A stretch of 64,000 bases of DNA from Pohlia nutans (lineage: Eukaryota > Streptophyta > Bryopsida > Bryales > Mniaceae). Both the position numbers and the translations under genes were made by a program. The notes under the pieces were generated by a model that was not told where the DNA came from, ran no database searches, and saw nothing but the letters and a program-made list of their open reading frames with translations. Positions within the stretch are counted from its first letter, which is position 1. Each line of letters begins with the position of its first letter. Below are positions 23,548 through 34,539 of the stretch, in pieces. Where the stretch lies: contig CM040093.1 in assembly GCA_022496805.1 (NCBI GenBank), positions 14,734,213 through 14,798,212 on the forward strand, in the 5' to 3' direction.

Positions 23548-24093
23548 ACGCTGGGACTGATTTGCGCAGAGAAACAACGCCAGTGTCTTGGAGTTTGTGG
23601 AGAATGATAGTAGGCTCAACGACACCAGAAGTCGAACACAAAGAATGTGGGACGTCATCAGCAAAGAGGCTTTGTTTGAGAATCCCGTGCCTCCAACTCT
23701 TCCTCAGCCAACTATAGATGCAATTGTCCCACATGTTGCGGGTGTTGCCACAACTTCAAGGCCTACTACCAGATCAGCTTCCCCTGTCAAGGATGATAAG
23801 GAGTCCGACAGTGACAGCGATGATTCGGACGAGAGCGAAAGCGAGGGCGACGGGACTGCCAGCAAACGCATCCGGGTTCATTCCCCCTCTCCTGTACCGC
23901 ACGAACAGTCAAGTGCAGGCACTACCAAGTCTGCGGCTAAGAATCTCTTTGGACTGCGCAATGATGAAAGTGAAATCGGTGCTGGCAGGGACTCAAGCCC
24001 GGTATGATGATGACTTTTATGCTTTTCTTAATTGTAATGAAGTGAAAATCTCAATTCATATTTGATGAGCATTCCCCGAGTTTATATGTTACT

Positions 24094-25554
24094 ATGTACT
24101 GGTCAATGCAAGCTGAGTCGTTCCGTGCAAATATGTATGTCTGGGATCTTCCTGAGTGTGATGCTGATCTCTCTGATGAGATCTCTGGGGCTCAGTTGCC
24201 TGGATCCGGCTACAAGGATCCCATCTCTATAGATAGTAATTTTGCGGTGCAGTTTGGAGGACGCAGCCGCCTATGCACATCCATGCATATAAAAGTGCAA
24301 CGTCTTCATTCAGTCGGTGACGAGGTAGCTAACCCCACTACATCGACCTCAATACAGGTGCGTCGAGTCGGACAGAAGAAGAAATCTTCATCCGTATCAA
24401 TCGACGTCGGGGCATCGCAAGGAGTTGCGGATGCCATCGAGGGTCCAGCTGCGCTAATGTCCCCCTATAATGAAGGTAATGCCGATGTTGAGGCTTCTGT
24501 TCAGGGGCAATCACTGGATATTGAGGGTTCAGTGCCAAAAACTGTGGAGACGGTAGAGGGGTCATCGGGGGATCCCCCCATGATACTCTCTGGCGACTCT
24601 ATCCCGTCACTTGAAGTATATGATGGTATGGGCCAGGCAGAACCTCTCAACCCATACTTGGTTGACTCCATGCGTGACCTCGACAGAATGAGTCCAGCTC
24701 GCAATCCTGAGACTGCGCGTCCTGATGGGGCTGATACTCCAAATCAAGAGAATCGGGATGAGTTGTCGAAGATAGACTCCAGCATGCATGTAGAAGAAGT
24801 CATCCGAGACGACATCGTCAACGATGGTCCAGATTCATTATCGGGCGGTGGCCCGATAGTTCCTATGGGGGAAGAAGTCATCCGAGACGACGTCGTCAAG
24901 GATTGTCCAGATTCAGTGTCGGACGGTGGCCCGATAGTTCCTATGGGGAAAGAAGTCATCCGAGACGACGTCGTCAAGGATTGTCCAGATTCAGTATCAG
25001 GCGGTGGCCCGATAGTTCCTATGGGGGAAGAAGTCATCCGAGACGACGTCGTCAAGGATGGTCCAGATTCAGTATCGGGCGGTGGCCCGATAGTTCCTAT
25101 GGGGAAGGACGTTCCAGCGGAGGATGGAGTTGGTGGACTGGAGGAATCTTCTGGCAAAATAATGGAGGTTCATCATGCTGCGGAGATGGAGCCGGACGCC
25201 ACAGCTCTTCCTGCAGGCCCTGCATTGGACGCATCATCTCCGGAAAAATCCCTGGCAAAGTCGCACGAGTCTGAGGTTTCGAACAAGCGTAATGGGAACG
25301 TCAAGGACTTCATGAGAGCTGAAATGTCTGCCATGTGGCATGAGGAAGAAGTCAGGATGAAGCTAAGGACTCCCCTCACGAGTAAACTTCGAGAGGACAG
25401 TTCAAAAATTATTTCCGAGGTATTGCGCATTAAGTCGGATGAGGTTTGTGCAATTGAGGCGGCTATAGAAGATCTGTACAAGACTAAAAGCCTGTCTGCT
25501 TATGATGAACATGAATGCTTTAACTTTAACTTGTTTCCTAAGGCTGACTTGTAA
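24094..25554 (+). CDS. Acidic 26-residue-repeat protein, unknown function (486 aa)
   Basis: The frame is uninterrupted from ATG 24,094 to TAA 25,552-25,554. The N-terminal 80 residues (MYWSMQAESFRANMYVWDLP) look globular. Residues of about 230-350 contain tandem units of 26 residues with the core EEVIRDDVVKDCPDSVS.GG, which encode exactly one palindrome copy each. A C-terminal helical, charged region follows. A further palindrome at 24,563-24,582 is read in frame as SSGDPPMI. I recognise no family. The ORF directly follows the decayed gene at 18,985-24,007 and may be a later exon of the same locus. Confidence 0.6.
   Translation: MYWSMQAESFRANMYVWDLPECDADLSDEISGAQLPGSGYKDPISIDSNFAVQFGGRSRLCTSMHIKVQRLHSVGDEVANPTTSTSIQVRRVGQKKKSSSVSIDVGASQGVADAIEGPAALMSPYNEGNADVEASVQGQSLDIEGSVPKTVETVEGSSGDPPMILSGDSIPSLEVYDGMGQAEPLNPYLVDSMRDLDRMSPARNPETARPDGADTPNQENRDELSKIDSSMHVEEVIRDDIVNDGPDSLSGGGPIVPMGEEVIRDDVVKDCPDSVSDGGPIVPMGKEVIRDDVVKDCPDSVSGGGPIVPMGEEVIRDDVVKDGPDSVSGGGPIVPMGKDVPAEDGVGGLEESSGKIMEVHHAAEMEPDATALPAGPALDASSPEKSLAKSHESEVSNKRNGNVKDFMRAEMSAMWHEEEVRMKLRTPLTSKLREDSSKIISEVLRIKSDEVCAIEAAIEDLYKTKSLSAYDEHECFNFNLFPKADL
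24791..25110 (+). repeat. Coding 78-bp minisatellite built on the palindrome
   Basis: Four tandem units of 78 bp carry the palindrome variant TATCGGGCGGTGGCCCGATA at 24,839, 24,917, 24,995 and 25,073. Because 78 is divisible by three, expansion keeps the frame. Units differ at a few positions only. Confidence 0.9.
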
Positions 25555-25593
25555 ATGTTTGTTAGGCTGACTTGTAAATGTTTCTAGGGCTGA

Positions 25594-26528
25594 CTTGTAA
25601 ATGTGAATCTGGGATTAACAACTATTGGTTCCCAGGGGGAGCACTTACACGATGTAAACACCTTATCGGGGGGTCGCCCGATCTCAGGTGCTGCACCAAG
25701 TGCGGTTAGGCCTGTTGAAGTGGTGAAACTATGTAATGATCCCAAGGGTACGTAGTTTTTGTTTAATACCTGCATGATATTGCACATAATTTCGGCTTGT
25801 TTTGTTACGTTGTTTATTAATCCTGCCCTATCCCAATGTTGCTGTCTCAAACTTTTGAATTTATCGCAGGGAAACTCCCAGAAGCAGTTATTGGGCCCAA
25901 GCTCCCAGAAGAAAAAACCCAGGTACCGCCACCGCGATACATAGTTGTGATTGACTTGAATGGGGTCCTCTGTTCTAGAAGCCCCTTTGAAAAGGGTAAG
26001 ACGCGGATAGTACATCCTAGACCTGGCTGTGCGGAGTTCTTGAATTTTGTTAATAGCAATGCGAAAATCGTGATATGGAGTTCCGCCAACGTGAGGAATG
26101 TTACGGACATGGTCAATGAGACCACCAAGGGTTGCTCCTTCAACCCACAGGAGCTTCTTCGGCTAACTCAAGCTGATTGCACGGTCGCGGATATCGTGGT
26201 CGATGAAAAGAAACCGCTGTTTCTCAAGGATCTAACCATAGTGCAGAGGCGTCTGTCTTTAACTACTCTTGATCATATTCTATTAGTTGACGATACTCCC
26301 ACGAAGTCTGTCCTGAACGTGAAGCATACTGCAATCCACCCTCCAACTTGGAAGGATAACGGAGCTGATACCTTCTTAGATTCCGTCTTAAGGCCTTGGC
26401 TACAAAGCCTTTTCGAGTCAGGATTATCAGTTAAAGATTATGTGAAGACCAATCCGCTTACAGATGGCCAGCAGTTGCCGTCAGAGGAGATTGTTGAGAA
26501 GATCTTGAAATCAGTAAGAAGGATGTGA
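25594..26528 (+). CDS. FCP1/NLI-interacting-factor-like HAD protein, catalytically altered
   Basis: I read two exons, 25,594-25,747 and 25,870-26,528. The intron GG|GTACGT...CGCAG| keeps the frame. The HAD fold is recognisable from motif I (YIVVIDLNGVLCSR), motif II (VIWSSANVRN) and the motif III/IV region (ILLVDDTPTKS). Active FCP1/SCP phosphatases have DxDx(T/V) in motif I. Here the second Asp is Asn (DLNGV), as in a plant branch of NLI-like proteins, so phosphatase activity is doubtful. The first exon has no ATG of its own, so an upstream exon is missing from my model. A palindrome at 25,664-25,683 is read in frame as LSGGRPIS. The protein ends at TGA 26,526-26,528. Confidence 0.7.
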
Positions 26529-26700
26529 TGTGGTTTGATAAATGTAATTGGAATCGTGTGCAGTTTCCGAAGACCAATCCGCTTACAGATGGCCAGCAGT
26601 TGCCGTCAGAAATGGATGTTAAGACGAATTTGAAAACAGTAAGTAGGAAGTGATGTGGATTGATAAATGTAATTGTGCTCTTGTGCAGTTTCTGTTAAAA
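26444..26700 (+). repeat. Tandem duplication of the 3' coding end
   Basis: The last part of the FCP1-like gene is repeated at an offset of 135 bp. The repeated word GACCAATCCGCTTACAGATG begins at about 26,446 and 26,581. The second copy is preceded by GTGTGCAG, a possible splice acceptor, and ends in its own TGA, so it could act as an alternative last exon. Confidence 0.75.
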
Positions 26701-28410
26701 GTTTCAGTTTTTGTTACGTGTATTCAGTACTTTGAACTGAGTAGTCTGAGCTAGCGCGACCACGAACGTCGATGGGGCGATCTCCCGATGGATTTACTGT
26801 TGTTTATTCATAGTCCTATTTTTTTGGACTTCGCTGACCCCTGCCGGATTTTGTGGTCGCTTCCCTACATCGGGCGATCCACCGATATGTTAAGTGGTCC
26901 CTATCGTGGAATTCAAATTTCATAACTAGGTGTGAAGTTTACTCCTAATTACACTTCTTAGGATGTTGACCATAATCATGGGCTATTGCTCGATATGTTT
27001 ACTGGTACCTATAGTGGAAAAGCATTTTCATAAATAGGTCAAAAAAATACTTCCTTGTGGCTAATTTTATTTAGTGTGCAATGTACATACGCAATGTCCT
27101 TGAATCATTCTAGTGACATAATTTGGAACCTTTTTTAATCATGTTTCTTTGAATATGATCAATGAAATTGGCTCAAGGAAATACCAAGCCAACATGTTGG
27201 ACAATAACTTTGGGACGAAGGGAGTAAATATACTGGTTACGTTGTTTTGTGTCTCGCCGTAGCATAATGTTGTCTAATTTTCATTTTTGTGCAATGCTTA
27301 ATGGAATGAATTTTATAGTTGAAAGGTTAATTGCGTATACCAATTGTGGGGAGTCTGATTGGGCATGCAGATGCATGATCACCATTATTTTAAAATATCT
27401 AAGAGTTTTATACACAGGAATGAAGCTGAGCACCGTATCGATTATACACATATTTGTTTTTTTCTTGAACTTAGTATTATGGTGCGGAGCGTCTGAATAC
27501 GTCTTCCTATCACAAATTTTCAGCAGATATCTTCTGCTTTTTTCTTATTGAAGTTTAGGACAGTGGGATATATTGAACCGCTCGGTCTCAGAGGATTGGG
27601 CAATCCCCCGATATTCTTCTGCTATTGTAGCTCTTTACGGAAATGATATCACATTGACACTTTGCATCGACTTCTTGCAGAATGTGATTGTGTTTTCTGT
27701 CAACAGTGTTAGTCAATTCCTCTTGAACTCTGAGATGGATGGCAAATTCCGTCGCCGACTCTTGCGCGAGGCTAGGCCGCACTTGTAGTCTGTATGTATA
27801 GATGGAATTGACGCTCAAGGCAGTCATTACAATGAGTACATAGCTTTTGACGGTTTTATCGGGGGATCCCCCGATAGTTCGTTGATAGCATGGATGGAGA
27901 GGTCCACCATTCAAAATTTGTACAATTTATTGCCACTACTTCCATGCGCGAATGTTGTCATATATTCAATAAAAATTCTTAGTTTGAAGCCTTCAAATTG
28001 AATGCTGTTAGTGTATGAGGTTTATAATTTTCTTTCCTAACTCTTTGTCATAATGCAATGGTACTTGTCACTTTTATTTAGAAAATTGTTTCAATTCACT
28101 TTAGAATATATTAATTCTATGTAGAATAATTTCAGAGTTCCTTATCTTTTAAGCATTTACGTCTTCAATTCGATCACACGTTTCCCTCATGTCCTTCAAT
28201 TACCATTGCTACATGTTATACTATGAATCGTCCAAATGACACTAAACGTCCAAAGGTCATCGGGGGATCCCCGTATTCTTAACAGAGCCATTACATAGTC
28301 AAATTCTTACAGTATTTCTTGGTATACATTGCTTTTTCAGTTTGATCTCGTGTATTATTATATCATTTGTCCTATTTTTTGTATGAAATCGGGAGATCCC
28401 CCGATCCCTT
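26700..28410. other. Intergenic DNA with the last palindromes
   Basis: Palindrome copies occur at 26,771, 26,868, 27,595, 27,857 (nearly perfect), 28,258 and 28,387. No gene is supported. The frames at 27,249-27,551 and 27,573-27,788 have no recognisable features. These are the last members of the family in the window. Confidence 0.6.
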
Positions 28411-29884
28411 GCACCATGTTCAGTCCAGAATTGACGCCAAAGTCCATATTCAGTTAAATACCGCATTTTTAAACATTTTAAAGCATTTTTAATAATATTT
28501 TTATTTTATTTTATTAATATTTTATTTTAAAAATCCAATATAAAATTAGATTCTTGCGCAAACATCAAAAAGCCCTTTGGAGGGTTCATTTCTCTTCCTC
28601 AGTGAGGTGCTTTTAACCCTTTAGTGCCTATAGTGGTTTTGGAGAAACCACAATTTTTTGGATGATGTTTTTTAAAAACGACCTTTGTTGAAATTAGGGA
28701 TACTATTAATAGTATTCAATCCTATGAATGTAAGCATAACTTAATGAAACAAATGTCAATTAAATCTTGGTAAGATCAGACCGTTGGATTGGAAGATTAT
28801 AGTATGTTTTTGAACTGTATAATGCACACTCAAAAATGAGATTTTAGGGGGTGTGTGACTTCAAAGTTAAATAGAATTTGGATTAAACTTTCAAAAATGA
28901 TAGTGAAAATGTACCTATACCAGCACCTCTACATTGCAATCTTTCATGTCAAGAATGGACTCATACATAATTATTGTGAATTTTATAAGTGAGATTAACT
29001 TATCCATGTACGGTTTAGGACAAAATTTATATGTTAAATAAGAAAGGAGTTGGTATATTGATAAAGATTGGAATACATACACTAATAGAACATGAACAAG
29101 AGAACATAATCCAGAAATAAATACAAGATAACAAACTTCCAAACACAAGAAATACCGCATAGTATATGTGTTGTATTTGTAAGTATTTGTTGTATTTTGA
29201 GGCATTTGGAGTATTTTGGTGATTCGTACATAGGTATTTGGATATCTAAGAAAGTCATATTCCAACTTTTTTTTTTGCATCATCTCCAAAATCAAAAGTT
29301 ACACATCTGAACTTCAGACACTGAACTAAGATGGTTCACAGATTTTATAGCATTTCATTTTTTGGTGATCTACCAATTACCTGGACACTAAAGGGTTAAA
29401 TATGAGGCCCATTAGCAAAAGAGATGGTCAACTTAGAGCTGAAGCACATTTGATGAACATGTTCACTTGCTCAACTTACACATTTCTTGAAGCGCGTCCA
29501 GCTCCCAATTGTATGTAATTAATTACATGTGCAATGTGAAATATCAATTGCCCTTCAAAATGCCACTTCCAGCCTCGGGGAAGTCACTGTCAAGAATTTA
29601 GATAACTATGAGAGAACAAATAATTATAGGGTGTCTTTTATTCATTTGAGATAAAAATTATAAATTTATAGAAGTAATATAGGGTGTTTTAAAACCAATT
29701 TGGGAATATTTATAAAATATACCTTAAATATACTATAAATAGTAGAATATTCCAATTATTTCATAGCCCCCATTAAATACCCTTTGTTCGCTTATATGTA
29801 CCCAAAATTTGCACTAAGTGACTTCCCCGAGCTTCTAGCATACTATCACAAACTAGAATATACTAGTAGTAAGAACTCCAGTCT
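28411..29884. other. AT-rich intergenic DNA
   Basis: Dense ATT/TAT low-complexity sequence occupies about 28,440-28,560. The minus-strand frame at 28,915-29,295 is low-complexity and unlike a protein family. I see nothing else. Confidence 0.5.
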
Positions 29885-30135
29885 TTTTTTGAGGCCGGCA
29901 AAAATAAAGTGTTTGTTCGTTCTACCCATGGTTCAATGTCCACCGTACAAAGGACCTGTCCAGTAGTGTAGGATATCTTCCCCCTCTCAAGGATAGACAC
30001 TCTAGTAACCAAATAGCCGAGAACCAAGTAACAAATAAAATCAGGCGTCAGTTTTAAACGCGGATAATTTGTTGTATAACGTTTCCTTTTCTCTTTTGGT
30101 GGCCGCCAAGTCATCAGCTCAATGGTTAGTTGTGA
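29885..30135 (-). mobile_element. Short 3'-UTR fragment of the same LINE family (copy C)
   Basis: Read on the minus strand, the words GATGACTTGGCGG, TGTCTATCCTTGAGAGGGGG and GCCGGCCT appear in the same order as in the 3' UTR of the full-length LINE near 61,880-62,103 and of copy B near 17,458-17,925. It is an inverted, heavily truncated copy just outside the full-length LINE. Confidence 0.6.
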
Positions 30136-30389
30136 GTGGGAGATGCCACAAATTATTACATCACTGCAAGATGAGAGTGCTCCTACTTGAACCAAATGTT
30201 TACTCATTCAATAAGGTGGACATATCTATTACCATTCATTTAACAATTTTCCCCTCATGTACCAGAGGTGTACAATTTTGTTTAAGAATGTACTCCACCA
30301 GTACATGAGGGCGAATTGGTTGTTGGGTGATAATGGGTATGTCCATCTTAAGCCTACACCTATTTGTAAGAAGTGTTTTACATGTAAGG

Positions 30390-30402
30390 TAGTTTCTCCA
30401 TT
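30390..30402 (+). repeat. Target-site duplication, 5' side of the full-length LINE
   Basis: TAGTTTCTCCATT here matches 62,144-62,156 exactly. The pair brackets a 5' UTR, ORF1, ORF2, 3' UTR and tail in the right order, so it is almost certainly the target duplication of one LINE insertion. Confidence 0.85.
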
Positions 30403-32065
30403 ATTTTTGTGCTTCAGTAGAGAAACAAGCCGGTTCGAGCTGGTGGTTATGGAATGCTGCTAGAGTGCTGCAGGGCGGATGCTGGTGCGTAAGATGTTGT
30501 TGTAAACCCTGAGATCGATTGAGAGCTATGAGGGTGATCCTGAGCTCCCTTACGCCCTATTGTTAGTAGATTGCTAGCACAAGCTGGTGAAGGTGTGCAG
30601 ATTCAGATCTGTGATTGTAGATGCCAAATTTTTTAGATCTGATTTTATAAGCGAGCTGTGGGAGCAAAGTTTGCATGCTTTGTTGAGTTGGAATCAGCCC
30701 TTACAACACTTTTGTGGGGTTGAGACACAATCACAGGAGTAGATCTAGTCCTCACACACACCACCTATGTACACGCCAATTCTCACTAGTCACAGGAACT
30801 CATTGTACGCACCACCACCTCATTTACTGCAGATCCGCCCTTCACAGACCCCAGTAGCATTTCTAGAATCACCCATCCTTACTCTTCCAGACCGCACATA
30901 GTTTAGCGCGCATTTTACTTCCTCATCAGTTCAGATCTAGACTTCCCAGCTAGCATTCACCAGTACATCATCGATTCAAGCTTTCAGTAATACGGGAGTC
31001 ACAGCAGCAGTAAGATCATCACCGAGATAGTAACAGTGATAGCAGATCCTTTTGCTTGAGGCAGTACAAGTCCGGGTGAACAGATTAGCAGCCCAAGTCA
31101 TAGCAGCAGTGCAAGATCGTAGCAGACCAGCATCGAATCTGCAGACCGAAGCTCAGCAAGCAATCCAGCATCGAATCTGCAGACCGAAGCTCAGCAAGCA
31201 ATCCAGCATCGAGGAGCATTCCAGCACTCAGTCAGCACTCAGCATCTAGTTGATCCATCACCAGGCATCACCAATCGGAGTGCCCTCATCATCCAGCTGA
31301 CTCGACGCCCAGCATCACCAGTTGGAGCGCCTTGCAACCGCTTAGCATTTGTCAAACACTCCTCAACTCATTGCAAGCACAAAGCCCAAGCGAGTAGCAG
31401 CAATCCCAGCATCAGAGTGCAACACCATTGGCAGTGTAGAGCAGATTTAGTAACCAAGCAGCCTGGAGCTGCGCCACCAACAAAAATCAGGTAAGTTCTC
31501 TCACCCCAACTCCGTGTTTCGTCATTCCCAAAGCTCCCTCGTTTCCTATCCTAGCACATTTTATCTTCTCTCTAACCCAGACCTAGTGACCCAACATTAT
31601 AGCTTCAGCCAAACATCCCCTGTTTTCCCCAATAGCACAGAGCATGCTAGTTCAGGTATCCACCGAGACCACCAAAGCAACAACTGTGTCGCAAACCCTA
31701 GGCGGGAGCAGCAAGATCGCAACCCTCAACTTTGCGCCAATGATCGAGTAGCCTGGAGCAGCCTCAACAACAGCAAGGGCATATGCCACATCAGCGAACG
31801 CCGCGTCCCACCTGCAAGCAGCTTGAAGCTGCGACGTTGCCACCAAACAGGTAAGTTTCATCACCCAAAATCTTTGTTTCATTATTTCCTTTTTTTCCCG
31901 TCGCCTAACCCTACTACAATTTGCGTCCATTTCAACTCATTTTTTGTGCCCCAACTTATTCTTCATTATTTAGCCTCTCAAACCCTTCCCTGCAACGTTA
32001 TTTCTGTTAGATTTAATACCTGCACCCCTAGTTTTCTACACTGCAAGCTGTCTACAGAGATCACT
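30403..32065 (+). promoter_or_regulatory. LINE 5' UTR with internal repeats
   Basis: A CAG/CAA-rich leader contains a two-copy 45-bp tandem repeat at about 31,133-31,218 (word GCATCGAATCTGCAGACCGA). It also has a diverged repeat of about 360 bp: CAGGTAAGTTCTCTCACC near 31,491 and CAGGTAAGTTTCATCACC near 31,850, each after a GCTGGAGCTGCGCCACC-like stretch. The repeats could be promoter monomers like those of some animal LINEs. The GGTAAGT words could also be splice donors. Both ideas are inference. Confidence 0.55.
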
Positions 32066-34539
32066 ATGGAGACACGCCAGTCTGCCTGGATCCGTCCCAC
32101 AGAGGAAAGACAAACAACAAATATGGAAGTTGATTCCCCGTCGGCCAACCTAAAGAGGCTGCTTGAAGCGAAAGCAGCCAAAGACGCCAAGAACGGCAAT
32201 GGGAAGAAAACAAGAGCAGCTCCGAAGCAGCAGAGAAGACCATCGTCATTGAAGAAGACACCGTAATGACCACAAGTGACAATGAGGACAGAAACAACAA
32301 GAACATGCGTATCCAAACTGCCGAAGATTGCAGGAGAGAACGCAGCCGGAAGGAGTTTGCCGACGGCACAGAAGAGCAGCAAGCGGCCAACGCCCATGGC
32401 AATGATCAAGACCAACGAGACTTCAACAAAAGGATGAATCAACATCGCAGCCACCTCAACGACGACTGCAGCAGGAGCACTAACAAACAGAAGATAACAA
32501 ATATCGAAGAACGAGACAAGAGCGCAAGCAGGCAAGGCGCAAGCAACACCAAAGACCGCAGCAGGAGCACAAGCCGCAGAGAAGAGAGCAGCATCGGCAA
32601 CAGAAGCCGGAGTATGAGCAAGCAGGGAGCGGACAACTACGGCGGACACAACGGGAGCGCAAGAAACCAAGGAACGAAGAGAGCCAGCATCAAAGGCGGG
32701 GGAAGCGGCAACGGCAACCTCGACGTCCAGCGCAGCAGGCAAACCATTAACGGAGCACCGGTCGGTACAACATCGGAGAACGAAGAAGACAACAGAAGAG
32801 CCAGCAAGCCCAATCACGAAGAGGAAAAACAAGACGAGGGGAGGCAAAGGAGCGGAGAAGAGGAGACAGAAGAAGATAGCGACAACGAGCTGCGAGAGGC
32901 AAAAGACAGAGAACGCAAAGGCAAGAAGAAACAGGGTGTGGGAAGAGGAGAGCCAACAGACTCAGACAGTTTGGAATTCGATCCCCCCAAACAAACAGAG
33001 TCTCTAAACTCTAAACCCATAAACGTGGTTATAAACCCACGAAACCCATTTTTTTGGATGGGGTTCAAACACATGGAGAAATTAAGCCAAGAAAATGGGG
33101 AAGAGGTTATTTTCATGGACGAAACAATTGCGGACATGATCACTAGAGGAATGCCCGCTAAGGAAGCCGAAGAAGTTTGAGATGCAACCGTAGCATTTCC
33201 ACGAACATTCCAAATGCTCTACCCCATAGTTAGAGAAGATGGGATTGTAGGCCAACATTTTAACCTAACTCAAATCCCATTTGAGACACCGGTTGATCCC
33301 ACCACCGGATTTGAATTAGATTTCCATGTGGAAATTCACTTCGAAGTACACATGGAAACTCCTATTTTACATGATACCGCCAAGGCCTTGATCACACAAA
33401 GACTAGCACAAATGGACATCCCATTGGGCACAAGTATCATAGATCCAATGGCAGTACTATGCTTTAGTACCAAGAGAGGTGGACAAAGAGGTGTATGGAA
33501 TGGAGTTGTTAAACTCCACCTTCTTCACCCCGAGAAGGATGGCATTGATTTGCTCAAGGGCCTATGTCCTTTTATTCTCAATCTAGACACTTTTGATGGC
33601 TACTCAAAAACACCATGCTCCATAAATGTCCTAGGGAAGGTATGCAAAAGCTACCACAATGTATCCAAAAACACTAATCTTTCCATCAAAATTAAAAGTG
33701 ATAACCTAGCAAACACCATCGCTAGTGAGCTTTTTTATGATGTCTTGAGGAATAGCTTCCTCAAAACACATGATTTTGAAATCATTGATGTACAAAAAGG
33801 CACTCTTGAGAGCCATGCATTCATTATGGCACCAACTCCCAAGCAAGCGGAAAAAATCAGACTTTTCCATGTGGCCGCCAACCAAGAAATTATTTTGCCT
33901 CAAAAGAGACTCAACTTTGCTCCACGCATTACACCCGAGGCTAGAGTTAGAAAAGATGCTTTAACATTGACACTCTTTTATCTACCCATCTTGAAAACGG
34001 TGGTTGATACCACCGAAGCTATCACAAAAACCATGGAGAGTAAAAACATAGCCTCCATTTGGTTTCATAGAGAGGTTGGTACAATGCACAATGGGAGTAC
34101 AAATGTGCAATGCACAAATCCCATTGTGTACCGCTCCTTTCTAAACAAAACCCACATCATTGGTGGGCAATATGTGGAATTTGCACCACATAGAAGGAGT
34201 TTAGATGGAACGGAGTCACCCACAAAAGAACAAATTGAAGAGTGGGGCTTCAATGACATCAACACGGCCTTGTTTAACACCGTCAAAACTCTTGTGTCTT
34301 TAACACCCTCCATCACAAAGGAGGATGTAATTTCAATCATGGAAGAGAGTAACAAATCCATGAGAGAAGAAATGGAATTGACAATGGAGAAAAAGATGAA
34401 GGAAGACCGGCTCATCAACAATGCTAAGCATGAAGAACTACAAAACAAGATTGATTTTATTCATGACTCTCTCATGTTGGCACTCAAAGGAATTCAAGAA
34501 ATCAAAGGAGCAAGGCCAACCCTAAAAAACGTGGAGTAA
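32066..34539 (+). pseudogene. LINE ORF1 protein (nucleic-acid-binding role inferred)
   Basis: The first part starts METRQSAWIRP at 32,066 and ends at TAA 32,264-32,266, overlapping the ATG of the main frame as TAATG. The main frame runs 32,266-34,539 with a single TGA at 33,178-33,180. The N-terminal 300 residues are highly charged and rich in Arg/Ser/Glu (NRSRSMSKQGADN-like), typical of an RNA-binding disordered tail. The C-terminal 440 residues look folded (FHVEIHFEVHME, YLPILKTVVDT, IASIWFHREVG) and end in a coiled coil (KEDVISIMEESNKSMREEME). I see no CCHC knuckle. An ORF1 role is inferred from position. The TAATG overlap may be termination-reinitiation, but the frame just upstream of the ATG also reads as protein-like, so a frameshift mutation is equally possible. 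Confidence 0.65.

Larger units (their letters stand above)
18985..24007 (+). pseudogene. Multi-exon gene of unknown function, decayed
   Basis: I read these exons: about 18,990-19,147 (basic, ending KLVVEESTDNEDRPKM, donor GA|GTAAGT); 20,331-21,700; 21,990-23,404; and 23,572-24,007. The frame shifts by one at the G-run near 21,410, and TAA at 22,149-22,151 interrupts it. Reading continues in the same frame on both sides of that stop, so this looks like one gene, not two. Visible are a KKRKSPIKPKHPKK nuclear-localisation-like patch, a KSTNSKSTNSKSTNSKS repeat near 22,300, and a Ser/Asp-rich acidic tail (KDDKESDSDSDDSDESESEG). I recognise no domain and assign no function. If 20,322 is used instead, the protein begins MPEFRVCKST. 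Confidence 0.6.

Noticed and set aside
30110..30135. A tRNA A-box-like string, AGCTCAATGGTTAG
   Set aside because: No B box or acceptor stem follows within tRNA spacing, and the segment lies at the edge of the LINE 3'-UTR fragment. I do not call a tRNA.
31978..32847. Long minus-strand frame of 289 codons
   Set aside because: It is the antisense of LINE ORF1 and encodes Val/Ala/Cys/Leu-rich low-complexity sequence with no family features.
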